The position numbers and the translations under genes are program-made. Below, one piece after another: positions 49,583 to 58,997 of a DNA stretch of 64,000 nucleotides (positions are counted from its first letter, which is position 1; each line of letters begins with the position of its first letter). Source of the DNA: Alistipes senegalensis JC50 (GTDB lineage: Bacteria; Bacteroidota; Bacteroidia; Bacteroidales; Rikenellaceae); the NCBI RefSeq assembly GCF_025145645.1, contig NZ_CP102252.1:124001-188000 (forward strand), given 5' to 3'. The notes under the pieces are model-generated. The model saw only the letters and a program-made list of their open reading frames with translations, did no database searches and was not told the origin of the DNA.

Positions 49583-50818
49583 CTGCGCCGTGATGCGCTG
49601 GTAGTCGGAGACCGCCACGGCATAGTTGTAGTGCGCCCGGATGGCGTTGGAATAGAGCTGAATCCAGCTGAGCTGGGCTTGCAGGACATCGAGGATCGTC
49701 GCAAGCCCCTCGCCGTAGGAATAGGTGCTGATCGAGAGGTTTTCGGCCGCGATGCGGAGGCTCTCCTCCGTGGCATCGACCTGCGCCCGGCTCTGCACCA
49801 GCGCCGTCCAGCCGTTCATCTCCTCGCGCACGATGTCGTCGTGGCGCAGCGCGGCGGTCCACTCCTGCTGTCGCTGCACGGCGCGCGCGATCCCCACGGC
49901 CCGGCGGCGTTCGCCCCAATGGAAGATCGGCACCGAGAGCTTCACGAAAACCGATCCGTCCACCGTCGTGGCCCCGGTCCGGTTGGGCGAGAAAGGCTGC
50001 CACGATCCCCCTACCCCGACGCTCAACTGCGGATTGAAGGGCGCCCGAGCCGAACGGACGCCCCAATCGGCCTGCTCCGCACGCAGCCGTGCGGCAGCAT
50101 AGTCGGGACGGCGCGCCAGGGCCTCGGCGGACACGACCCGCCCGGGCATCGGAAGCGAATCGCGGATGCTCTGCGCCAGCCGCACGTCGAGCGCAGCATC
50201 GGTGCCGCGCAGGATGTTGAAGTTGTGCAGGGCCACTTCGTAACTCTGTTCGGCGCTCACGAGCGAATATTCGGCCTCGCTCAGCCGGGCGTCGATCATC
50301 AGCACGTCGCCCTTGGCGATATACCCCTCGGCGAAACGGCGGTCCACGACCTCTTTGAGCGAACGGATGATCGAAACGTACTGGCGCATGGACGCGGCAT
50401 AGAGCTCCACGGCCGAAAGGTTCCAGTAGGCATAGTCGGCGGCATAACGCACGTCGAGGCGCGAAAACTCCTCGTCGCACAGGGCGATGTCGTAGCCCAG
50501 TTCGGCCTGCCGGGCCGAAGCCCGCACCGCACCGCCTCCGTAAACCGTCTGGACCACCTGCGGCAGTACGCCGAAGGTCCACGGCTCGATGCCTTCGTAA
50601 CGGTGGAAGGTCTTGGTGAAACTCCCGTCCATCGCCAGCCGCGGAAGGTAGCCCGTACGGGCCTGCCCCAGCGTTTCGGCCGCAGCGTCGCTCTGCGAGG
50701 CGGCGATCTTCAGTTGCCAGCTGTAATCGGCGACCGCCGCCCGGTAGCCGTCGAGCGAGGTTTGTCCGAACGCCGGCAGGGAGAGGCACAAAAGGAGTAT
50801 CGAAACTGCGTTTTTCAT
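49580..50818 (-). CDS. TolC family outer-membrane efflux protein
   Basis: A 412-residue outer-membrane channel subunit with signal peptide (MKNAVSILLLCLSLPAFG). Two OEP repeats of long coiled-coil helices fill about 25-210 and 230-410, with FAEGYIAKGDVLMIDARLSEAE and YGEGLATILDVLQAQLSW as the paired repeat motifs. It completes an RND pump whose permease and adaptor genes precede it; the start overlaps the permease stop by 4 nt. Confidence 0.9.
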   Translation of the reverse strand: MKNAVSILLLCLSLPAFGQTSLDGYRAAVADYSWQLKIAASQSDAAAETLGQARTGYLPRLAMDGSFTKTFHRYEGIEPWTFGVLPQVVQTVYGGGAVRASARQAELGYDIALCDEEFSRLDVRYAADYAYWNLSAVELYAASMRQYVSIIRSLKEVVDRRFAEGYIAKGDVLMIDARLSEAEYSLVSAEQSYEVALHNFNILRGTDAALDVRLAQSIRDSLPMPGRVVSAEALARRPDYAAARLRAEQADWGVRSARAPFNPQLSVGVGGSWQPFSPNRTGATTVDGSVFVKLSVPIFHWGERRRAVGIARAVQRQQEWTAALRHDDIVREEMNGWTALVQSRAQVDATEESLRIAAENLSISTYSYGEGLATILDVLQAQLSWIQLYSNAIRAHYNYAVAVSDYQRITAQ

Positions 50819-53800
50819 GGTTTGCGAATGTTATAGAACAAGGCGTAGACCACCGGGAGCACGCAGACCGTCAGCAGCGTAGCCACGAGCAGTCCGCCCA
50901 TGATCGTGGCGGCCATAGCCCCGAACATCGAGTCGAACAACAGCGGCAGCATGCCCAGAATGGTCGTTCCCGAAGCCATCGCCACGGGGACGATGCGGCT
51001 GCGCGTGGCCGACGTCAGCGCCTCGTAGGGGTCCTTGCCGGCGGCCCGGAGCACGCCGATCTGCTCGACGAGCACCACGGCGTTCTTGATGTTCATGCCG
51101 ACCAGTCCCAGCAGCCCCAGCAGCGAGAAAAAGTTGAACACCTTGCCCGTGACGGCCAGTCCGAGCACCACGCCGATGAAGATGAGCGGTATCATCAGCA
51201 GGATGACGACCGGTTCGCGGTAGTTGCGGAACAGCAGCAGCAGGACGATCAGGATCAGCACCAGCGTCAGCGGCATGTATTCGGCCAGCGCCTCGTTGGA
51301 CTCCTGCTGGCTCTCCTGCTCGCCGAAGATCTTCATCGAATAGCCCTCGGGAAGCACCACGGCGCGGTCGATCGAGTCGCGCAGCGCGGCGAACAGCTGC
51401 ATGGTGTTGACCCCGCGGGCGGGATCGCACTGCGCCTTCATCACCCGCTGGCGGTTGAAGCGCTTGATGACGCCCGGCCGGAAGTCGAAGCGGAAGCCGT
51501 CGGTGGCCTGCTCGATCGAAAACACCTTGCCCGAAGGGCTGAAGATCGGCAGGGCCTGCAAGTTGGTGAGGTTGTAGGAACCGATGTTCTCGTCTTTCAG
51601 CAGGATCGGCATGAACTGGTCACCCTCGCGGTATTCGCCCAGCGCGTACCCCTGCGTGGCGATGGTGATGCCCCGGGCCATCTGGCTGCGGGTGATGCCG
51701 ATGCGCTGGCCCTTCATCTGCGAGTAGACCGGCTGCCACATCGGCACGCGGTTGCCCCAGCCGTTGCGGATGTTCACCGCCCCCGGCGTGCGCCACATCA
51801 CCTCCTCGGCGGCGGCCGTCAGGCGGCGCAGCGTGTCGGCGTTCTCGCCGATGAAACCGAATTCGATGGCCGCGTCGGGCACGGGCGAGAGCTTGAAGAG
51901 CGACGAGCGCAGCCATACGTCGGGGAGATTCGCGGTGACCCAGGCGTTGAACCGCGCCTCGACGGATTCGGTCTGCCGCTTGTCGTGCAGTTCGACGAGG
52001 ACGTTGCCGAAATTGGGACGCATCGAAACGCTGCTGCTGGCCAGATAGTAGCGCGGCGGCGTGGAGCCGAGCGTCATCGAGACGGTCTTCACCTCGGGCT
52101 GTTCGCGGAGCCACTCCTCCATCGAAAGCAGGTTGCGCTCCGTATCGCGGATGTCGTACCCCTCGGGCAGCAACACGTCGGCGCGGAAATAGGGTTTGTC
52201 GAGCGACGGGAAGAAGTTCTGAGGCATCAGCCCCATGACGACCAGCGAAAGGGCGAACAGTCCGACGACGACGGCCACGACCGCCCATCGCCGGCGCAGC
52301 AGGGCGGCCAGAAAGCGGTCGAAAGCGCGGTAGAATTTCGTGTCGTAGGGATCGCGACCGAGGGGTTTCACCCGCAGCATGAAATTCCCGAACAACGGCG
52401 TCTGCGTCAGGGCCAGCACCCAGCTCAGCAGCAGCGAGAGGGCCAGCACGACGAACAGCGGCTTCACGATCTCGGCCACCGACGAAGGGGCCAGATACAA
52501 CGGCAAGAACGAGAATATGGCGATCAGCGTGGCACCCAGCAGGCTCCACCGCGGGGCGTTGGCTCCATCGACGACGGCCTTGCTTCGCCCCGCGCCCCGC
52601 AGCATGGCCTGCTGCGCATTGTCGGTGACGACGATGGCGTTATCGACGAGCATGCCCATAGCGATGATGAATCCCGCCAGCGAAGTGCGGTTCAGCCCCT
52701 CGCCCAGAAACTGCATCAGCAGCAGCGTGCCGCCGATCGAGAACAACAGCGAACTGCCGATCAGCACCCCGGCGCGGAAACCCATGACGAGCATGATGAT
52801 CAGGATGACGATCGCCACCGACTCGGCCAGATTGAGGATGAACGTGGAGTTGGCCTCGCGGGCGATGCGGTTTTCGGGATAGAGCACCGTCAGCTCCATG
52901 CCCACGGGCATCTGGCGCGTGAGCGAGGCCAGCACGCCGTCGATCTTCGCTCCGGCCTTCACCACATCGACGCCCGCTTCGGTCGAGATGCCGATGCCCA
53001 CGGCCCGGCGGCCATCGACGCGCATCATCGTCTGCGGCGGCTCGGCGTAACCCCGCTCGACGCGGGCGATGTCGCCCAAGCGGTACTGCTTGCCCGAGGT
53101 GGCGAACAGCAGCTGGTCCGCCAGGTCGTCGAGCGTCTTGTAGGTCCCGTCTTCGAGAATCTGTATGCGGAGCTTCCCGGCCTGCTTCTCCCCGCTATCG
53201 ACGATGGAGTTCTGCTGGCCGATGGTCGAGACGATGGTTTCGGGGCGGATGGAGAAGTTGGCCAGCGCCGCAAGGCTGACGTAGACGTTGACCACGGGCG
53301 TCTGTTCGCCGTAAAGGGTCACTTTCTGCACGCCGTCGATCGTCACGAGGGCCGTTTTCAGCCGCTGGGCCCAGTCGCGCAGCTCCGACCACGAGAATCC
53401 TCCATCGACGGAGAGTCCGTAATAGATGCCGTAAACATCGCCGAAATCGTCGGCGACGGTGATCTGCGACGCCCCGGCGGGCAGTTTCGGCTGGACGTTG
53501 AGCACCTTGCGGCGCAGTTCGTCCCACAGCTGGGGAATCTCGCGGGCAGGCGTGGCGGGGTCCAGTTCGACCTGGATCTTCGAAACGCCGTAATAGGATT
53601 CGGAAGTGATCTTGTGCACGAGGCGCATCGACTGCACCTCGCGTTCGATGGGCTCGGTAATGAGCTCCTCGACCTCCGGAGGCGTAGCTCCCGGGTAGGA
53701 GCAGACGAGCGACGCCGATTTGATGACGAAGACCGAATCCTCTTTCTTGCCCAGCGTCGAGAAGCCCAGCGCCCCGCCGGCCAGCAGGACGAAGAGGAAA

Positions 53801-53847
53801 AACCAAATCACTTTGGCGTTTCGCAGGGAATATTCGGGCAGGTTCAT
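50815..53847 (-). CDS. RND efflux pump permease (AcrB/MdtB-type)
   Basis: A 1010-residue inner-membrane transporter with 12 membrane helices and two large periplasmic loops, the standard RND layout. The N-terminus NLPEYSLRNAKVIWFFLFVLL starts helix 1. AGFIIAMGMLVDNAIVVTDN near 393-412 holds the helix-4 proton-relay acidic residue. LGLVGMNIKNAVVLVEQIG near 922-940 and GTTILGMLPLLFDSMFGAM near 967-985 mark the second half. It exports drugs, dyes, bile salts or metabolites; the spectrum cannot be read. It follows the adaptor gene by 7 nt. Confidence 0.93.
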   Translation of the reverse strand: MNLPEYSLRNAKVIWFFLFVLLAGGALGFSTLGKKEDSVFVIKSASLVCSYPGATPPEVEELITEPIEREVQSMRLVHKITSESYYGVSKIQVELDPATPAREIPQLWDELRRKVLNVQPKLPAGASQITVADDFGDVYGIYYGLSVDGGFSWSELRDWAQRLKTALVTIDGVQKVTLYGEQTPVVNVYVSLAALANFSIRPETIVSTIGQQNSIVDSGEKQAGKLRIQILEDGTYKTLDDLADQLLFATSGKQYRLGDIARVERGYAEPPQTMMRVDGRRAVGIGISTEAGVDVVKAGAKIDGVLASLTRQMPVGMELTVLYPENRIAREANSTFILNLAESVAIVILIIMLVMGFRAGVLIGSSLLFSIGGTLLLMQFLGEGLNRTSLAGFIIAMGMLVDNAIVVTDNAQQAMLRGAGRSKAVVDGANAPRWSLLGATLIAIFSFLPLYLAPSSVAEIVKPLFVVLALSLLLSWVLALTQTPLFGNFMLRVKPLGRDPYDTKFYRAFDRFLAALLRRRWAVVAVVVGLFALSLVVMGLMPQNFFPSLDKPYFRADVLLPEGYDIRDTERNLLSMEEWLREQPEVKTVSMTLGSTPPRYYLASSSVSMRPNFGNVLVELHDKRQTESVEARFNAWVTANLPDVWLRSSLFKLSPVPDAAIEFGFIGENADTLRRLTAAAEEVMWRTPGAVNIRNGWGNRVPMWQPVYSQMKGQRIGITRSQMARGITIATQGYALGEYREGDQFMPILLKDENIGSYNLTNLQALPIFSPSGKVFSIEQATDGFRFDFRPGVIKRFNRQRVMKAQCDPARGVNTMQLFAALRDSIDRAVVLPEGYSMKIFGEQESQQESNEALAEYMPLTLVLILIVLLLLFRNYREPVVILLMIPLIFIGVVLGLAVTGKVFNFFSLLGLLGLVGMNIKNAVVLVEQIGVLRAAGKDPYEALTSATRSRIVPVAMASGTTILGMLPLLFDSMFGAMAATIMGGLLVATLLTVCVLPVVYALFYNIRKP

Positions 53848-53854
53848 CGCAGCG

Positions 53855-54883
53855 TCATCTTAAAATCCGGACCCGCTCCCCTTCACGCAGCTGGTAGACG
53901 CCGGCCGTGACGACCCTGTCGCCCGGAGCGACGCCGCTGTCGATGACCACGCGGTCGCGGCCGAACAACTCCCCGGGCTTCACCTCGCGGCGCGTGACGC
54001 GGTCGTCGGCGCCCACGATCCAGACATAGGTGCCGCCCTCGGCCGGAGCGTAGACGGCCGACACGGGCAGCGACACGGCGTCGGGAACCGGATCGGCGCT
54101 CTGCATGGTGATCGTGCACGACATGCCGGGCGAAATGCGGTAACGCGCCGGATCGGGATTTTCGAGAGTCAGCGACACGGGGAATCCCGAAGCGTCGGAC
54201 GAGGTTTCGACATACTCCTTCAGGCGGGCCGGAATCGCCGCGCCCCGGTAATTGTCGAACTCGACGGTGAAACGCGTCGAACTGTCCCGCAGCAGCGACA
54301 GCCCGGTTTCGGGAAGGGTGAACTGGACAGTGGTGGTGACGGGGTTGACCAGCCGAAGGATCGACTGTCCGGCCTGCACCCGTTCGAAATTATCGACGTA
54401 TTTGCGCTCGACGACCCCGGCGAACGGAGCCCTCAGGCGCGTGTCTTTCAGCAGATCGAGGGTGTTTTCATAGGTGGAGCGCGCCTGCGCATAGCGCGTC
54501 GAGGCGGCCTCGGCCTCCTGCCGCGACACGGCCTCGTGCTCCACGAGACGCTGCATGCGCTGCTGCTGCGAGCGGGCCTCCTCGAAGGCCGAGCGCGTCG
54601 CCGCCACCTGCAACTCGATGTCCCGGGGGTCCAGTTCGGCGAGCAGCGCCCCTTTCTTCACGCTCTGCCCCTGCGCGACAGGAACGTCGAGGACCTGCCC
54701 CGCCACCTTGAAAGCGAGGTTCACGGCATCGTCGGGGGTGGCCATACCGGCAAAATCCTTGTCGATGATGCCTGCGCCCGCGGCCGTCGTGACCTTCACG
54801 GAACGCACCGTCTCGGGAGCCGGGGTTTTGCGGCCGCACGCCCCGGCAAGCAGGGCGATCGTCAAAAGAGGTAAAATACGCAT
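53855..54883 (-). CDS. RND efflux adaptor (membrane fusion) lipoprotein
   Basis: A 342-residue periplasmic adaptor with lipobox LLAGAC (Cys at 16). Biotinyl-lipoyl-like halves (FKVAGQVLDVPVAQGQSVKKG near 55-75 and LRAPFAGVVERKYVDN near 152-167) flank a short alpha-hairpin (about 90-145). Beta-barrel and membrane-proximal domains follow, ending VTAGVYQLREGERVRIL. It bridges the pump and TolC. It is the first gene of the adaptor-pump-TolC operon, and its leader contains a repeated GTGTCAACTTTTT element described in the findings. Confidence 0.9.
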   Translation of the reverse strand: MRILPLLTIALLAGACGRKTPAPETVRSVKVTTAAGAGIIDKDFAGMATPDDAVNLAFKVAGQVLDVPVAQGQSVKKGALLAELDPRDIELQVAATRSAFEEARSQQQRMQRLVEHEAVSRQEAEAASTRYAQARSTYENTLDLLKDTRLRAPFAGVVERKYVDNFERVQAGQSILRLVNPVTTTVQFTLPETGLSLLRDSSTRFTVEFDNYRGAAIPARLKEYVETSSDASGFPVSLTLENPDPARYRISPGMSCTITMQSADPVPDAVSLPVSAVYAPAEGGTYVWIVGADDRVTRREVKPGELFGRDRVVIDSGVAPGDRVVTAGVYQLREGERVRILR

Positions 54884-54996
54884 ATGAAAAAAGTTGACAC
54901 TCTTCTTTTTCTACGCTCGGCATAGTCCGAAACCGAGTTTCGGCTCTGCCCTCGCTAAACGAAAAAGTTGACACAGATTTCTCTGTGTCAACTTTT
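54884..54996 (-). promoter_or_regulatory. RND-operon leader with terminator and repeated arm
   Basis: A perfect 15-bp terminator stem (54963-54977 with 54982-54996) ends the upstream BT_3928-like gene. Its 3' arm sequence GTGTCAACTTTTT recurs immediately before the adaptor ATG, and a CCGAAAC/GTTTCGG hairpin lies between, so alternative pairing is possible. Confidence 0.6.
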
Positions 54997-55019
54997 ATAC
55001 CACATCCCGCCGAACGCCC

Positions 55020-56126
55020 CTACGGACGAATATCGCGACAGTTCTTTTTAGCCGTGATGGTTCCGTCGTCCAGCACCACCAGTCCGTTGTCGGCCCGAAG
55101 CATGGTTTTCATCGTCGAGGCGTCGATGTTGTAGCAGCGCACCTCCCCCGAACCGAAATCGTGCCACGTGACCCCGTACAGCGGATCGGGCGTCAGGCAG
55201 ACCACATGGGCGCCCTCCTCCCGGGCGTGTTCCACCAGCCGGGCCATACGCCGGGCGCAGGGACGCGGCAGGCGGTCGAACTCCGTGACGCAGAGCATGT
55301 AAACCCGTCCGGGCATGGTCAACACCTCCTCCGTGGCGTCGCCCTCGGCGTCGCGCAGGGCGAATTCGCTCACCAGCGGCCGCACCGACGGCAGCTCGCT
55401 CACGGTGCGGGTGTCCACCCATTCCCACTTCTCGGCGTCCTGCCACTCGGTGTCGTCCAATGAAAACTCCCGCTCGCGGCCTGTCTTCCGGTTGCGGTAG
55501 ACCAGCACGGTTTCCGACTCGCCGGACTCGACGGCAGGCTCCTGCATCGCCTCGTGGATGTTGACCCCGACCTTATAAGGCAGGAAGTCGATCAGCGGCA
55601 GATGGATATAGCAGTAGTAACCCAGATACATCGAGAGGAAGAAGAACGTGCAGGTGAGCACGATCTCCAGGGGTTTGAACGCGAAGATCTTGTCGGGACG
55701 GTAGCGCCACCACACCACGAATGCCATCGGCAGCAGGGCGACATTCTTGGCGAAAGTCTCCCAGGGAGTGAGTTTCAGCGCCTCGCCGAAGCATCCGCAG
55801 TCCTCGACGGGGATCAGCGTGGCGCTGAGCAGCGTCAGCAGCGTGAAGAAGATCATCGAAACCAACGCGAAGATCGAAATCAGACGGATGCGGACCTTGA
55901 GCAGCAGCATGCACCCCATCATCAGCTCGGCGCCGCACAGCCAGATCGAGAAGGTCATCGACGCAGGTTGCAGGTACTCCATGCCGTAGATCGAGAGGTA
56001 TTCGTTGACCTTCAACGCCGTGCCCCACGGGTCGATCACCTTCGAGAAGCCCGAAAGGATGAACGTGCAGGCGAGGATCAGCCGGCAGACGTTCGCCAGA
56101 ATCTTGAAAGCCCGGGTCCTCCTCAT
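55020..56126 (-). CDS. BT_3928-like DoxX/MauE membrane protein
   Basis: A 368-residue protein. Residues about 8-195 form a DoxX/MauE-like four-to-five-helix domain: ILSGFSKVIDPWGTALKVNEYL near 22-43 and VEDCGCFGEALKLTPWETF near 105-123 with the CGCFG motif. Residues about 205-368 are a soluble extracytoplasmic or cytoplasmic domain ending CYNIDASTMKTMLRADNGLVV, thioredoxin-like in outline. Bacteroidota BT_3928-type proteins share this plan; the function is unknown but resembles a disulfide or quinone-linked redox module. It overlaps tmk by 4 nt. Confidence 0.78.
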   Translation of the reverse strand: MRRTRAFKILANVCRLILACTFILSGFSKVIDPWGTALKVNEYLSIYGMEYLQPASMTFSIWLCGAELMMGCMLLLKVRIRLISIFALVSMIFFTLLTLLSATLIPVEDCGCFGEALKLTPWETFAKNVALLPMAFVVWWRYRPDKIFAFKPLEIVLTCTFFFLSMYLGYYCYIHLPLIDFLPYKVGVNIHEAMQEPAVESGESETVLVYRNRKTGREREFSLDDTEWQDAEKWEWVDTRTVSELPSVRPLVSEFALRDAEGDATEEVLTMPGRVYMLCVTEFDRLPRPCARRMARLVEHAREEGAHVVCLTPDPLYGVTWHDFGSGEVRCYNIDASTMKTMLRADNGLVVLDDGTITAKKNCRDIRP

Positions 56127-56809
56127 CGTGCGTCGAGTATCGGGGCCAGCACGGCCCGTATCTTATCGAAAATCCGCCCGGGGCTCTCCATCGCCCCGTT
56201 CGCATCGCAGCAATCGACCACGCGCAACGAATCGTCCTTCGCGGCGGCGGCCAGATAGACTTCGCGGACACGCCGCTGCAAGTCGAGGGCCCCCTCGTGA
56301 ATGTCCTGCCCGCCTTGCAGATAGGTGCGGTCGTCGCCCTCGCGCGCCTCCGAGAGCTTGCGCTCGGTGAAGGCGAAGGGCACGTCGAGGAAGAGCGACA
56401 TATCGGGGCGCGGCAGTCCGTTGTAACCGAATTCGAGGTCGAGAATCCATTGCGCGAGTCGGTCGCGCGGCTCCCCGGCAGGAAGTTTCGCACACTGGAA
56501 GCCTACGTTCGAGTAGACATAGCGGTCGAGGATCACGGCTTTGCCCGCGGCGATCCACGCCCGGATCTGCGAAGCCGCCGCGGCGCGGTCGCCCGCGAAG
56601 AGCAGGGCCACGAGATAGGGATCGACCTCGTTCACGCCGCCGAACTCCCCCCGGAGAAAACGGGCGATCAACTCGCCGTAGACCGGAGCGTCGAAGCGCG
56701 GAAAATGCACATACTCGCTCTCCACGCCCCGTTCCGAGAGGAGTTGTCGCAACATGCGGACCTGGGTCGATTTGCCCGCCCCGTCCAAGCCTTCGAGTAC
56801 GATGAACAT
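56123..56809 (-). CDS. tmk: Thymidylate kinase
   Basis: Tmk phosphorylates dTMP to dTDP. The 228-residue protein has the P-loop LEGLDGAGKSTQ at 5-16, a PRFDAPVYGELIARFLRG segment near 39-56 and the ILDRYVYSNVGFQ substrate motif near 94-106. A LID region with FTERKLSEAREGDDRTYL lies near 151-168. Length is slightly above average (about 210). It is followed by the BT_3928-like gene with overlapping ATGA. SufS ends 140 nt upstream, with an AT-rich gap (56810-56949) in which I see no gene. Confidence 0.92.
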   Translation of the reverse strand: MFIVLEGLDGAGKSTQVRMLRQLLSERGVESEYVHFPRFDAPVYGELIARFLRGEFGGVNEVDPYLVALLFAGDRAAAASQIRAWIAAGKAVILDRYVYSNVGFQCAKLPAGEPRDRLAQWILDLEFGYNGLPRPDMSLFLDVPFAFTERKLSEAREGDDRTYLQGGQDIHEGALDLQRRVREVYLAAAAKDDSLRVVDCCDANGAMESPGRIFDKIRAVLAPILDAR

Positions 56810-56949
56810 AGGTAGTAGTCTTGTTTATAATTAAAAATCAAGAATGAAAAATTAAAAATTCCATTTTCCCGTCCGACATCCTACGACACGGATTTTCGAC
56901 ATGAATCCCAATTTTCAATTCTCAATTTTTCATTTTCAATTGCCAATAT

Positions 56950-58170
56950 TCAGTTGCGCAGCATCCGCACGGCCCGTTCGACCCCGGCGGCCAGCGCATC
57001 GGCCTCCGCAAGCGTATTGTACAGCGCGAACGAGGCCCGGCACATGCCCGTCGTGGCGTAGTGGTCCATCACGGGTTCGGCGCAGTGCTGGCCCGTGCGG
57101 ACCGCAATGCCCAGTTTGTCGAGGATCATCCCCATATCGTAGGGATGCACCCCCTCGACGTTGAACGACACGATGGCGCACTTGCCGGGCGCCGTGCCGT
57201 AGATCCGCAGTCCGTCGATGGCTGACAGCCGCTCCGTGGCGCGGCGCAGCAGCGACTCTTCGTGCGCCTCGATCTCCGCCGGATCGAACCGCTGCACGAA
57301 CTTCACCGCCTCGCCCAATCCGATGGCACCCACGAAATTGGCCGTTCCGGCCTCGAATTTCAGCGGCACGGGGGCATAGGTGGTCTCCTCGAAAGTCACC
57401 GTATCGACCATATCGCCGCCCCCGAGGAACGGCGGCATCCGCTCCAACAGCTCCCGCTTGCCGTACAGCACGCCGATGCCCGTCGGACCGTAGAGCTTGT
57501 GGCCCGAAAAGGCGTAGAAATCGCAGTCCATCTCCCGGACGTTCACCCCGCCGTGGACCACGCCCTGACAGCCGTCCACGACGACGACGGCCCCGACGGC
57601 ATGCGCCGCTTCGATAACGGGCCGCAGGTCGGGCCGCGTACCGAGCGTGTTCGACGCCTGCGTCACGGCCACCACACGGGTCCGTTCGTCCACGAGTTCC
57701 GGCAGCAGCTCCGTGCGCAGCGCTCCCGCATCGTCGAACGGCAGCACGCGGATCTCGGCCCCCTTGCGCCGGGCCAGCAGCTGCCACGGCACGATGTTCG
57801 AGTGGTGTTCCATCTCGCTGACGAGGATGTTGTCCCCGGCCCCGACGAAGGCGTCGCCCCAGGCATAGGCCACCGTGTTGAGCGACGCCGTGGCGCCCGC
57901 CGTGAAGACGATCTCCTCCTTCTCGGCCGCCCCGACGAACGCGGCGATCCGCTCCCGAGCCGCCTCGTACAACTCCGTGGCCTGCTCCGAGAGATAATGC
58001 ACCCCGCGATGGATGTTCGAGTTCAGGCCCCGGTAGAGGTCGTCGATCGTATCTATCACCTGACGAGGCTTTTGCGCCGTGGCTCCGCTGTCGAGGTAAA
58101 CCAACGGCCGGCCGTAGACCTCGCGGTGCAGGATCGGGAACTCCTCCCGTATTTTTTCGATGTCGAGCAT
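56950..58170 (-). CDS. sufS: Cysteine desulfurase SufS
   Basis: SufS takes sulfur from cysteine for Fe-S cluster assembly. The 406-residue PLP enzyme has YLDSGATAQKPRQVID near 24-39 and the VSEMEHHSNIVPWQLLA segment near 118-134. The Lys-containing FSGHKLYGPTGIGVLYG near 220-236 binds PLP. The late RTGQHCAEPVMDHYATTGMCRAS motif near 354-376 holds the catalytic Cys of SufS type. The ATG at 58170 is used; the frame upstream overlaps sufD and is a shadow. It is the last suf gene. Confidence 0.95.
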   Translation of the reverse strand: MLDIEKIREEFPILHREVYGRPLVYLDSGATAQKPRQVIDTIDDLYRGLNSNIHRGVHYLSEQATELYEAARERIAAFVGAAEKEEIVFTAGATASLNTVAYAWGDAFVGAGDNILVSEMEHHSNIVPWQLLARRKGAEIRVLPFDDAGALRTELLPELVDERTRVVAVTQASNTLGTRPDLRPVIEAAHAVGAVVVVDGCQGVVHGGVNVREMDCDFYAFSGHKLYGPTGIGVLYGKRELLERMPPFLGGGDMVDTVTFEETTYAPVPLKFEAGTANFVGAIGLGEAVKFVQRFDPAEIEAHEESLLRRATERLSAIDGLRIYGTAPGKCAIVSFNVEGVHPYDMGMILDKLGIAVRTGQHCAEPVMDHYATTGMCRASFALYNTLAEADALAAGVERAVRMLRN

Positions 58171-58172
58171 AT

Positions 58173-58997
58173 TCACAGTTTTTCCATTTTCGCCGAAGCC
58201 AGCTCCATGACGGCCCCGCACAGCGGCTCGATGCCGCAGCGGGTCACAACGTCGCCGACGAATCCCTCGATCTGCAATCGCCGGGCCTGCGCCTCGCTCA
58301 GCCCCCGCTGGCGCATGTACAGAACCGCATCGGCATCCATCTGCCCCACCGTCGCGCCGTGCGAACACTTCACGTCGTCGGCATAGATCTCCAGCTGCGG
58401 CTGGGTGGTGATGCGCGCCGTCTCGCTGAGCAGGATGTTGCGGCTCTGCTGGCGGGCGTCGGTGCGCTGGGCGCCGGGAGCGACGTAGACCAGTCCGCAG
58501 AACTCCCCGACGGCCTGCCCCCCGGCAACGCCCTTGACATAGGAGTCGCTGCGGCAGTCGGCGGCATTGTGCGCCGTGCGGAGTTTCACGACGCAATGTT
58601 CGCTGTCGGCGGCGAGGAACACCCCGCCCAACTCGTTTTCGGCATCCGTACCGTCGAGGTCGATGCGGTACGAGGCGTTGGCGCTCGACAGCTGCACCGT
58701 CGTCAGGCGGCAGCGGCTGCGGGCGGCCTGCTTCACCGCAACCTCGGCGAAAGCCTCCGCGACGAACAGTTCGGTCAGCACTAACTGCGCCTCTTCGGCC
58801 AGCTCCAGCGTCAGCGACGAGAGGTCGGGGGCGGTGTGCAGCACGACCAGATGCGCCGAAGCCCCCGCAGACACCTCGACGTGCAGGCTTCGGGGATCGA
58901 CCGCCGCGAACGGTTCGCCCGCGGCCCCGTCGATCCGGAGCACCCCGCCGTCCGCCGGACGGAACCCGCGGATTATGTCGAGAATCGTCTCCATCAC
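58173..58997 (-). CDS. sufD: Fe-S cluster assembly protein SufD
   Basis: A 274-residue SufD, shorter than the E. coli protein (about 420), as is common in Bacteroidota where the N-terminal part is reduced. The beta-helix core is visible: QQSRNILLSETARITTQPQLEIYADDVKCSHGATVGQMD (about 183-221) contains the conserved SH that matches the catalytic His of the SufBD interface. It overlaps sufC by 4 nt and precedes sufS by 2 nt. Confidence 0.92.
   Translation of the reverse strand: MMETILDIIRGFRPADGGVLRIDGAAGEPFAAVDPRSLHVEVSAGASAHLVVLHTAPDLSSLTLELAEEAQLVLTELFVAEAFAEVAVKQAARSRCRLTTVQLSSANASYRIDLDGTDAENELGGVFLAADSEHCVVKLRTAHNAADCRSDSYVKGVAGGQAVGEFCGLVYVAPGAQRTDARQQSRNILLSETARITTQPQLEIYADDVKCSHGATVGQMDADAVLYMRQRGLSEAQARRLQIEGFVGDVVTRCGIEPLCGAVMELASAKMEKL

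Noticed and set aside
56950..58596. A 548-residue extended SufS
   Set aside because: The first roughly 142 residues overlap sufD in another frame and do not resemble any SufS N-terminus; ATG 58170 fits.
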